Shown here: positions 55,621 through 64,000 of the stretch, piece by piece
How positions within the stretch are numbered: position 1 is the stretch's first letter
Layout: every line of letters starts with the position of its first letter
From: Apricaphanius iberus
Taxonomy: Eukaryota > Chordata > Actinopteri > Cyprinodontiformes > Aphaniidae
Assembly (NCBI GenBank): GCA_028564705.1
Contig: JAPXFQ010001662.1
Span: 4,338,001 to 4,402,000 of the forward strand
Direction: 5' to 3'
Length of the DNA: 64,000 nt
The notes under the pieces: generated by a model
The model's input: the letters and a program-made list of their open reading frames with translations, nothing else
Told to the model about the DNA's origin: nothing
Databases searched by the model: none
Translations under genes and position numbers: made by a program

Positions 55621-56082
55621 CGTGTCTTTGAGTAAGAAACTCAACAACGGAGGTCCAACAGGTGCTATTTTCAAACGATCAATTCCCTGAGAATGATCTA
55701 TTTGCAGCAAGATGACAAGCACATTAGTCTCTCTTTCATCGCTTGGAACTAGCGAAGAGGTAAAAATGTATTTATAGTGAAACTTTTTTGCATTTTGAGG
55801 GGAAATCAACGTTTTAATAGCGGGCGTGTTCCGTGCCCTTTATCTGTCCAGGCTCTTGTAGAAGTAAAGATCGCGTTTAATATGGCTTTACCCATAAAAG
55901 AGGACCTACGCCTATGTATTTTAAAACTGATTTTTAAAGTCATATTTTACAATATCGCCAATATTATGCAATTAATGTGATTTATGTAATTATTATTATA
56001 TAGTATTTTCATAATTATTTTCAAAGATGTACTGCAAAAACTACACACTGTCACTTTAAGAGCAAATTAATATTTTTACTTA

Positions 56083-56622
56083 GGCCCTGTTTACATGAAG
56101 ACGAAACAGGGATATTTTCAAAAATGGCTTTAAAACACACTCTATCTGCACAGCTACTGAAGCTGCTGTTATACTATGCCGGCCCCATTGGTGTTGCTGT
56201 GACACTCACAGAAAAAAACAAAAATGAACAGCAGGTGCAGTAAATCCAGTGGCAAACCACAAATCTAGCTTTCAGTAAGAGCTTGATTCAAAAGTATATG
56301 GTGTCCGTGGTTCTCTGGATTCATTTTTTAATGCTGGTGATAGAGGGACAGTAAATTGTATTCTAGGATTAGTAATTATGTGTTAGATGTGCGTTAGATA
56401 TAGGAATTGGGCGGTGACGTCATTCATTCAGAAAAAAAATGCAGAACAGCTCATACACATACAAAACAATTATGCCTGCATTTTCAGATTTCTGCACTTT
56501 GGGACCCAATTTCAAAATGATTTAGGGTTTCCTGAAACCCTGGCTTCTTGTCAATGAGACTCATTCAATTAAATGTCTTTCTGCTACACCTGTGTTTGTC
56601 TCGGTGTAGAAAGGCCTAAGAT
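56083..56622. mobile_element. Probable MITE, about 540 bp
   Basis: Left 'ttaggccctgtttacatg' and right, inverted, 'ttaggcctttctacaccg' look like terminal repeats with TTA/TAA at the borders, similar in wording to the Harbinger-type MITE at 45362. The match is imperfect, so borders are tentative. Confidence 0.45.
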
Positions 56623-56867
56623 TCAATAAAATACCAAAGTAATGGCCAGACATGTAGACAGCACTATTAGACACCCATGTATACAGTTTATTAGCAAATA
56701 AAACAACACCAAAATGTTGATTTTGGGGTCATTTGCTCTTTAAGTACAAAAAATAAAAAGTATAAAATAAGCATATTTCCAGTATGAATTAATTGTTTGG
56801 CGCAACAAGAGTCAAACATAAATGCCAGTATTTTTCCTATTTGTCATCCAGATTAGTCAAACACTTA

Positions 56868-57578
56868 CAGTGGTTACACACCAAATGCGATAGATGCGAT
56901 CAGAGAGTCTGGTTTACATGTAAAGTCAATGGAGGAGCGCGATGAAGCGTGACTGGGGACCCCGCGACACGTCAGAAGCAGATTTGCATCGCAAAAAGGC
57001 TTTTCTGCCTGATTTGTGTGACCAAGTAGTGCGGCTGGTGCATTTCAGATGCTGTATTTTATGTCTGCCGAAGAAGTTGGAGAAAACTCAACTACAGCTT
57101 CAAGTCGCACTGCAACAACCAATCAGCTAACGGGTGTCAGTGATGCTGTGAGTGAGTGAATGGAGTCACAGCATCAGCAGGACATGGATAAAGATGAACA
57201 CTGTGGCTAATCACCCCGAGTTACATGACAGCAGATGTTTTCTATACAGAGACAGGAATAAAAAAATAAACATTATAAAAAGGTTAAACTATTAAGACAG
57301 GAATACTCTTAAGAGGTTTGTGGGTAGCTCTTAAAAGAGCTCTCTCCGGCGAGTAGTGGGCTATGAACAGCTTCCTCACCCGGACACCCAGACCTGGTAA
57401 TGTCCCCACCAAAGCACGTCCCGCGCCGCTCAGATATTATATTATAAACTTTTACTAGCAGCAGACAGATGGATAGCGCGACTAGTTCGCTTTGGACACG
57501 CTTCAAGATGCGAATGTGCAAGCGACCAGCTAGGGGTGATTTTTGGCAGTGTGTGTCGCATTTGGTCTGTAAGCACCG
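56868..57578 (+). mobile_element. PIF-Harbinger family copy C, 711 bp
   Basis: TTA on both sides (56865-56867 and 57579-57581). Ends CAGTGGTTACACACCAAATG and, inverted, CGGTGCTTACAGACCAAATG. Shares with copy B the text around 'gtcaatggaggagcgc', the MADF remnant and 'aggaatactcttaagaggtt'-like sequence. It lacks the GC-rich internal array of A and B. Confidence 0.85.
57194..57265 (+). pseudogene. MADF-domain remnant in Harbinger copy C
   Basis: From the ATG at 57194 the frame reads MNTVANHPELHDS and, a few residues on, YRDRNKK: the first helix and the HPEL-D and Y-R-D signature of a MADF domain. Here the proline typical of the domain (NHPEL) is kept, unlike copy B (NHTEL). The rest of the domain is missing or lies past an unrecognised splice site. 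In autonomous PIF-Harbinger elements this protein assists the transposase in entering the nucleus and binding the ends. Not functional alone. Confidence 0.6.
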
Positions 57579-57581
57579 TTA

Positions 57582-59810
57582 GGAATAAGGTCTGAATAGA
57601 AGTTCCTTATTCTCCTTTGAAAATGCCATTTTTTTAAATATAAAAAACAAACATTTAAAAACATTTTATGTTTGATGTACAGGTTACAATGAATGTATCT
57701 AGAATTTCACTTAGGTTTTGTGCATCCTAAGATTAAAAGTCAAAATAGTTTGATATTTCCTCATTTCAGATTCACTGAAACGTTCCTTAAGATTGTTCCT
57801 ACAATTTTAACCTCTTTAATGAGATGGCAGAAAAGGTGCTGAAGTAATCAGATTTTTCTGGCTTCTTGAATCATCTCCCACCTGTTGCGGTGACTCACCA
57901 GTGATTTAGGTGAGTGAAGGCTTAAATGCCTTTGGCTTACAAAAACAGACAAATCAAAAAAAGTAAAGTGTATGCCCCAAAACACACAGTGTGAAGCCAT
58001 CAACTGTGGACTCTGCCTGACCATGGAGTGAGAGGAAATGAGTCATCTTATTATAATCTTGAGACTCAAAGACCGAAAATAACCAGTAGATAATAACAAA
58101 ACAAATATATATAATTACAATAAAGAGTACAGATAACATACTAGCTTTAATTGTTACTTTTCTGCTTAAATAAAAATTGGAAAAAAATGTAAGAATATTA
58201 TAGCGCTAGGCACCCATGAATACTCTAGAAGCACTTGGTTATCTGAAAAACTTGTAGTAAAAAATGAATTGAGTTTCTTAACACAGTCGCTATAAACTTA
58301 AATTAGACAACTATATGACGGCTCCCTCTGATGGTCTTGGAGAATGTGTGGGCATGCACAGAATCAGAAATGTTTACTGAGATCATTGAGGAAATGAGGT
58401 AATTCTGTGGTGCCTCTAATTGCAGAGTCTTGACAGAGGATGTGTTTCATTTATCCTATCTGCATCAAGGTCGACATGGCAATTACCATGGCAGGGGAGA
58501 GCCTAAAAAAGAAAATCTGCTGGCCCAGTGATGGATATACAACAAATCACATGTGCCTTGGCGGCCAGGGGATTTCTTTAAAAGGATGATATAAAATGTA
58601 GCTCAAAGGCAGAATATTAAAGAGAGTCCAACAGGATGGGTTTTAATATCGTCTGCATTTGTATGGCTACACTATGTCCATCAAATACAACTTTTTTCTT
58701 AGGTGTACATCTAACTGTGCTGCTTTGTTAACAAGCTTGATAACTGGAATTGTGCTTAATACATATTTTTATATTTTCCACACATTAGGTGTAAGATTAG
58801 ACAGAAATCATGGGTAAATAGCAAGAACCATCAACACCTTATTAGTATGGTAAACCCTACAAGCTTTGTCTATTTTCCAGCAGGCTGTTGTCACCCTAGC
58901 CCTTCCCTAACCTGAATTGATGCTCAGTGTCTCATTGTTGTCCATCTTGATCCTTTTAGCACAGCCTTCTAACTTGCCATCATCCTTTCCTCATTCGCGT
59001 TCCTCTTCTCCAGGCTTGTTACGGACTGTCAGGCTAGCAGCACAGCACACTTGCTGTGTTCACGCCAGTTGGTCAGCTGAGATTGGCATGCACACTCTGT
59101 CTCGAGGACTGACCTGCCTGCTTTCGCTACACTCCTATTAAAATTCCTGTGCCAGATCCCCGATGAGAGGAGCATAGCAGGGTCAGGCTGGCTCACTGGC
59201 CTCTCTCCCCCTGCCTGCTTAATGAAGAGGACGCCTGCAGGGTTCATTATTAAAGAACCGCTAATAACAGATGGAGAAAGAGAACTGATGGAGTGGTGGG
59301 GGGTAAGTAAAATAGCAAAACAGAGACAATTGAGAATCAAAAACATTTCTTCTAAGTCACTTTATCTCCTGGCGTTGACTTTTATAGCATAATTTGTCTA
59401 TTTTGACACAGGACACTCTTGTGATTCTCTAATGGAACAGATGAAGTTAAAGCAAAACATTTTACTCTCAAAGAAGCCTGAGTACTTGATGATACAATTT
59501 GGTGGTCCCTGCCTTTCTGTTGTGCCTCATCTCTGCATCTGAAACCCTTCCTCGTGGAAGAAAGTGATATGCAAGCTGCTTATGAGGTGTTTTAACAGTC
59601 AGTCACCACTGACCAACTAAACTGATCAAATATTTACAGAATGTCACCTTCAAACTGCCCTCTCTGTTAAATTAGGACCACCATCAAACAAAAGTGCTGC
59701 AGATAAATGCATCCCATCTGCAATAGAGAGCTTTAAATTTTAGGACTTCCACTCTGTTGCATGTAATGACTGCTTCTGGGTCTCCACCATCAGTTTTGGC
59801 TTTAAAACTA

Positions 59811-59855
<45 letters not shown>

Positions 59856-60659
59856 AAATTAGTCAACAAAGCAGACCGCCATACACTATCAAAACTAAGT
59901 ATTTAACCTCATATGTCAAAGAAAACCTCAAGTGTAAGTGATCCCAAGTTGATGCCAAAGCTGTTTCAAATGAGCACAATTCTGGAGCCACCACAGCAAT
60001 AGAGTGTGGCTAGACCAACCTGCAGAGTAAAACAATTTACTAATTTGATGTTTTTGTAGATTTTTGGCTTGAAGAACACAGTGAAAATTTCAAATGTTTT
60101 TGAGTAACATGTGAATATGCAGGGGAGGAGGGGTTTCTTGACACAGCTCTACATTTTAAAGCCTTGAAGTTGTTTTTTTATGGGCCATTGTTCAACTATT
60201 CTATCCACTTTATTTCTTAAGCAGTGATGGTTTTCCCTGAACTATTTCTACATGCTCTGAACTTCTTGTCTAAAGGTAAAAGCCTATCTCTGATGGAGGA
60301 AATATTAAAAAAAAGAAAAAAAGGATTCAACAATTTCACCTTAAATGGGATTAAAATGTCATAATGGAAAATGTATCTAAATGCCAAACATAACTGCTGC
60401 TTTGAGTCTGATGTCATCAACCGGAGAAATACAGATGGCTGTCTGCTGCTGTATTGTAATACCGGGGCCATGTTCCAGCGTTGAAGCTGCAGAATTATGG
60501 ATTGTTCAAATATGATTTAATTTAGTATTGATTGGTGCTTTTTATGCTTGTAAATCTGCTGAGAGCACATCAATTGGGTATTTGACATTGACTGTCAATA
60601 CCCACCAGTAGATTTTTTTAAGAGCTGAATTGAAGCCAACTGGGCAGTTTCCACCAACA
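57582..60659. other. Stretch without recognisable gene
   Basis: Holds a (TA)n tract at 59814-59852. Segments 58320-58510 and 59150-59300 lack transposon hallmarks and have balanced composition; see findings. No domain-bearing frame was found. Confidence 0.5.
59814..59852. repeat. (TA)n microsatellite
   Basis: About 19 uninterrupted AT units. A frame reading through it gives an artefactual tyrosine-isoleucine repeat. Confidence 0.97.
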
Positions 60660-60791
60660 CCATCTTGGCCCCGTCACCCCGGAACCCTAGAACATCTGTA
60701 TATCTATGCACTGGGGCCTTATTTTTGCCTGTATGGTTTAATCTCCAACAGCGGGGGGAAGGGATGTCCTTAGCAAGGGCATTGCGATCAA
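60660..60791 (+). repeat. 132-bp direct repeat, copy 1
   Basis: Matches 63583-63714 at 131 of 132 bases (the single change lies in 'ttatttttgcc' against 'ttattgttgcc'). The sequence itself matches no family I recognise. Here it is embedded in unrelated non-repeat DNA, so this copy is the likelier source. Confidence 0.97.
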
Positions 60792-60857
60792 AAGTCAACA
60801 AACAGCTTCAGCTGATACACCTAGAAAACGACTGATCATTCCTGAAATCTAGGTATA

Positions 60858-61113
60858 GTAATGGACTCAGACTTGAACCGCGATGGTCACACAAAAGCAA
60901 TAACATGGTCAGCATTTCTATGATTAAAGGACTAATGTCACAACAGGACATAAAAAAACTCATCCATGTATTTACATGAAATGTAGTGCAGGGAATTGAT
61001 TTCTAAATACTCTTAGTAGCCTTTAAATCATTGAATGACTTGGCACCTAAGTATATTGCTTTGTTGGCACTATATCAACCCTGCAGACCACCCAGGTCTT
61101 CAAACTTTAGTCT
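60858..61113 (+). mobile_element. LINE family A fragment, internally deleted
   Basis: Plus-strand text corresponding to MDSDLNRDGHTKAIT and, after a deletion near 61000, to 'tttaaatcattgaatgactt' and 'accacccaggtcttcaaact', matching 37830-38260. It meets the opposite-strand LINE at about 61115. Confidence 0.75.
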
Positions 61114-61716
61114 GGTAACCAATTCAGTTATTTATATAGCGCCAATTCACAACAAATGTCATCTCAAGGCACTTTACAACAAAAGTTATTTCAATACAAC
61201 AACACAAACATTCCAATCAGTTAAACGTTTACTATGTAAAGAATTCCAGCATTGACATGAGGTTGTGCCCGGATCTTGCAGACTCCAACCACAGCTATTC
61301 CTCAGCAATCCCTCACACTGAGCAAACATGTAGCAACAGTGGAGAGGAAATACTCCCATTTAACAGGAAAAAACCTCCGGCAGAATCTGTCTCAGTACAA
61401 GCGGACATCTGCCACGACCGTCTGGGGGTCTGAGAAGACACAGAAGAGACAGCATGGAGGATGCTCGGTGACTTTGAGCATTTACTAATCTATGAGGAGA
61501 AAAATACTGAGAGAAAACTGGGTTAACAATCACAATAACAGCAGAAAAAATATATCTGGAGAGTGGTAAAAGAGAACAGTAGAAGAGAGAGATAATAAAA
61601 GTGGTCAGCCTGTCCTCCAACAGTCTAAACCTATAGCAGAATAACTATAAAAAAATAGCTCAGGATAACCTAAGCCACTCTTGCTATAAGCTTTATCAAA
61701 AAGGAAGGTTTTAAGC

Positions 61717-62004
61717 CTAGTCTTGAAAACAAACAAGAGTATCTGCCTGACGGACCAAAACTGGGAGCTGGTTCCACAGAAAACGAGCCTGGTAACTAAA
61801 AGATCTGCCTCCCGTTGTACTTATAGAAATCCTAGGAACTACCAGTAGACCTGCATTCTTAGAACAAAGTGCTCTGTTAGGAACATATAGAACAATCAGA
61901 TCTCTGATATACGATGGAGCTTGATTATTAAGGGCTTTATAAGGAAGGAGGAGGATCTTAAACTCTATTTTGGATTTAACAGGGACCCAGTGGAGAGAAG
62001 CCAA
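61717..62004 (-). pseudogene. LINE family B C-terminal region
   Basis: Reads ASLHWVPVKSKIEFKILLLP, then APSYIRDLI, then GLLVVPRISISTTGGRSFSY and FLWNQLP. This is the conserved tail after the polymerase in CR1/L2/Rex1-type LINEs, of unknown exact function, probably nucleic-acid binding. The frame ends within this element (LVCFQD, stop), a little early compared with relatives, because a frameshift lies near 61720. Family A has the same region with about half of the residues changed. Confidence 0.85.
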
Positions 62005-62312
62005 AATAGGAGAAATGTGACCTCTTTTTAATAGTCATCTGAACTCTTGCTGCAGCATTTTTGATCAACTGAAGGTTTTTAATTGCATTCTGTGTACTTC
62101 CTGAAAATAAGGAATTACAGTAGTCCAGCCTTGAAGTAACAAATGCATGGACTAGTTTCTCTGCATCAATCCTGGACAGGATGTTTCTAATTTTAGCAAT
62201 ATTCCGGAGGTGAAAGAAAGAAATCTTAGAAACCTATCAAATATGGGATTTAAATGTCATGTCTTGGTCAAAAATTACACCAAGGTTCTTTACATTATTA
62301 CCAGAGGCCAAA

Positions 62313-63076
62313 TTAATGCCATCCAGATGAAGTGATTGATTTAGCAGTTTCCATTTTAAAGTTTCTGTACAAAGACAACAACTTCTGTCTGTCTGAATTC
62401 AAAAGTAGAAAATTCAGAGTAATCCAGGTTTTTATGTCTTCCAGACATGCTTGTAATCTACCTAACTGATTGATTTCTTCAGGTTTTATGGATAAATATA
62501 ATTGTGTATCATCAGCATAACTGTGGAAATTCATTCCATGATGTCTAATTATTTTACCAAATACGAAGCAAATATATAGTAAAGAGAATCTGTCCAAGCA
62601 CAGAACCCTCTGGTACTCCACAGGTAACTCTTGAATATGAAGATTTATCACTAATATGAAAAAAATGGAATCTGTCGGACAGATATGATTTAAACCAGCC
62701 TAGTGCTGTTCCCTTGACCCCCTACATGTTCAAGCCTTTCTAAGAAAATATTATGATCGACTGTGTCAAAAGCAGCACTGAGATCTAACAAGACCAGAAC
62801 AGTCACAAATCCATTATCTGAGGCCATTAAAATATCATTGGTAACTTTTACCAGTGCTGTTTCAGTGCTATGATGAGCTCTAAAACCTGACTGAAATTCT
62901 TCAAACAGGTTGTTGCTGTTTAGATTCTCACATACTTGATTAGCAAATATTTTCTCAATAAATTTGGATAAGAAAGGAAAGTTAGATATAGGTCTGTAGT
63001 TAGCTAAATCATCGTGATTCAGGGGGGGGTTCGTAAGTATATGTTTAATTACAGCAACCTTAAATTCCTGAGGCAC
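62313..63076 (-). pseudogene. LINE family B reverse transcriptase
   Basis: The frame 63076-62690 contains [20 protein letters not shown], then [19 protein letters not shown] and [14 protein letters not shown], the fingers and first catalytic aspartate motif. After a frame change at about 62690-62650 the frame 62651-62313 carries MNFHSYADDTQLYLSI, with the YADD catalytic box at 62508-62519, and then a helical stretch. The QGSVLGP-type motif expected between them is garbled (around IQELPVEYQRV). All catalytic aspartates are still visible, but the frameshift prevents a whole enzyme. It would copy the element's RNA at a nicked chromosomal target. Confidence 0.9.
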
Positions 63077-63273
63077 ATATCCATTTGTTAAGATACATTC
63101 ATCATGTCTAGAATAGGGCCAGTAACCAGAGGGAACACTTCCTTAAATAATTTGGTTGCTATATTGTCTAACAAACAAGTTGAGGGTTTAGATGAAGCTA
63201 ATATTTGTAATAATTCCAAAAGTTCAACAGAATCAAAATGGTACAGACATAGACATGGCTCTACAGTTCTCTC

Positions 63274-63582
63274 TCAAACTGCCTCATTTACTGAAAGAGA
63301 GTTAATCACGTTTGGGAGAATTCCAATTATTTTATTTTTAATAGAATTTATTTTATTTATGAAGAATCCCATAAAGTCATCACTACTAAGAGAAGGGGGA
63401 ATAGTTGACTCAACGGAGCTATGACTAAGTTTGGCAACTGTACTAAAAAGAAGCGTAGGATTATTTTTATTTACCTCTATTAATGATGAGAAATAAGCTG
63501 TTCTAGCTTGTCGAAGGGTGTTTTTATAACGTAGTTGACTATTTTTCCAGGTTAGAAAGGAATCATTTAAGTGTGTAGATCC
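63274..63582 (-). pseudogene. LINE family B linker region
   Basis: Reads STHLNDSFLTWKNSQLRYKN, then RQARTAYFSSLIEVNKNNPT and LLFSTVAKLS, the helical linker between endonuclease and polymerase in CR1/L2-type LINEs. The first residues of the apparent frame (TGPRWG) come from the 132-bp patch, not from the LINE. The remainder, through INSLSVNEAV, is uninterrupted, and the region between 63274 and 63076 continues in decayed form. Confidence 0.8.
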
Positions 63583-63714
63583 CCATCTTGGCCCCGTCAC
63601 CCCGGAACCCTAGAACATCTGTATATCTATGCACTGGGGCCTTATTGTTGCCTGTATGGTTTAATCTCCAACAGCGGGGGGAAGGGATGTCCTTAGCAAG
63701 GGCATTGCGATCAA
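63583..63714 (+). repeat. 132-bp direct repeat, copy 2, inside the LINE
   Basis: Nearly identical to 60660-60791. On either side LINE coding text is recognisable (GLTQKVKGH up to 63716 and STHLNDSF from 63582), but the several hundred bases that should connect them are missing. The patch occupies the place of a deletion. Confidence 0.95.
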
Positions 63715-63715
63715 T

Positions 63716-63908
63716 GTCCCTTCACTTTCTGAGTTAAGCCAATTGAGTCTAAGATAATATTAAAGGTTACAGTTAGGCTATCACTTTCAATGTCTATGTG
63801 AATATTGAAGTTCCCTTTTATAATTACCTGATCAGTGTTTACAACTAAATCAGATAAAAAATCTGAGATCTGGTCCAATAATTGAGAGTGGACGATACAA
63901 AACCACAA
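63716..63908 (-). pseudogene. LINE family B endonuclease C-terminal part
   Basis: The frame reads DQVIIKGNFNIHIDIESDS and then ILDSIGLTQKVKGH. GNFNIHID is the 'G-D-F-N-x-H' motif of apurinic-like LINE endonucleases, with the usual aspartate changed to asparagine, which would harm catalysis. The segment with the final catalytic S-D-H motif is absent: it lies in the deletion now filled by the 132-bp patch. The upstream part continues beyond 63908 in another frame to the window edge. Confidence 0.8.
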
Positions 63909-64000
63909 ACAAAAGTGGTTTTAATGTTTTGCATCTTGGTTTAGGAAAACTAAGGATTAGATGTTCAAAAGAGCTGTAGTTAATAATTGGTCTCGGGTGA

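Larger units (their letters stand above)
54943..56055. mobile_element. TTAA-flanked Kolobok-like element, 1113 bp
   Basis: TTAA at 54939-54942 and 56056-56059; ends AGGCACAGAGTGTAATTTTA and, inverted, AGTGACAGTGTGTAGTTTTT. A known fish repeat with CAGTGTGTA-type ends. It holds another MITE at 55015-55620. No transposase frame. Confidence 0.8.
53818..56739. mobile_element. TTAA-flanked MITE forming the shell of a nest
   Basis: TTAA at 53814-53817 and 56740-56743; ends AGAGCAACTCATCCCCCTAC and, inverted, AGAGCAAATGACCCC. The right part shares 'ccagacatgta.ac..cactatta' with the 543-bp copy at 7931-8473. The 2.9-kb span results from insertions of a hAT (54131-54797), another TTAA element (54943-56055) and probably a further MITE (56083-56622). 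Confidence 0.75.
61117..64000 (-). mobile_element. Long LINE, CR1/L2/Rex1-type (family B), open at window edge
   Basis: Minus strand, entering from the right edge. In order: the end of an endonuclease domain (63908-63716), a 132-bp foreign patch (63583-63714), a linker (63582-63274), reverse transcriptase (63076-62313), the C-terminal region (62004-61717) and a 3' untranslated part ending at about 61117 with 'tttatatagcgccaattcac' on the plus strand. Coding parts are separated by frame changes and small deletions. It is the best-preserved LINE in the window but not active. Confidence 0.88.

Noticed and set aside
1..64000. CRISPR arrays, operons, bacterial or phage features
   Set aside because: No regularly spaced repeats, no ribosome-binding sites with packed genes, and the transposon content is that of a fish genome.

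Overview
The window looks like non-coding chromosomal DNA of a teleost fish, probably a percomorph. It is AT-rich and holds no long open reading frame, operon or bacterial-style gene packing. Its recognisable content is a typical fish transposon mixture: Tc1/mariner, hAT, PIF-Harbinger, TTAA-flanked Kolobok-like elements, CR1/L2/Rex1-type, RTE/Rex3-type and R4/Rex6-type LINEs, tRNA-derived SINEs and long-terminal-repeat sequence. I could not support any intact host gene exon, tRNA or rRNA. The window is best read as a large intron or a gene desert. All assignments were made by reading motifs, terminal repeats and target-site duplications; no database was searched.

Layout. 0-6.3 kb: a LINE 3' fragment, then an R4/Rex6-like LINE on the minus strand broken by a hAT element (perfect 8-bp target duplication) and a Tc1 element, ending at a (TC)n tract. 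7.9-10.6 kb: a TTAA-flanked MITE, a LINE-tail-like repeat, a short tandem repeat and a Tc1 end. 12.4-18.1 kb: a hAT-like element, two copies of a PIF-Harbinger family lying in opposite orientation, and between them an LTR-like unit of about 1.56 kb split by a hAT element with a perfect 8-bp duplication. 23.5-29.5 kb: a SINE, a Tc1 inside a TTAA MITE, a second copy of that MITE holding another SINE, a Harbinger-type MITE and a Kolobok-like end with a THAP zinc-finger reading frame. 30.8-40 kb: LINE, Tc1, Myb/SANT and hAT remnants and a 264-bp tandem duplication.

43.2-51 kb is the most layered part: a LINE is interrupted by a Tc1, which is itself interrupted by a second LTR copy and a Harbinger-type MITE. 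Next to it lies another Tc1, split by an insert that encodes a membrane-spanning plus coiled-coil peptide, then a TTAA MITE and a SINE with a perfect 15-bp duplication. 53.8-57.6 kb is a second stack, with a TTAA element holding a hAT, another TTAA element, a further MITE and a perfect hairpin. 60.6-64 kb holds a long minus-strand LINE in which one gap is filled by a 132-bp copy of DNA from 2.9 kb away.

The repeat-poor stretches (about 0.4-3.2, 10.6-12.4, 18.1-22, 32.9-34.7, 40-43, 51-53.8 and 57.6-60.6 kb) contain no gene I can defend. Several short segments in the window have the look of conserved regulatory sequence and are listed as candidates only. The mobile elements work as a stratigraphic record rather than as a joint pathway: all reading frames found are fragments of transposition proteins, apart from the unassigned membrane/coiled-coil frame.
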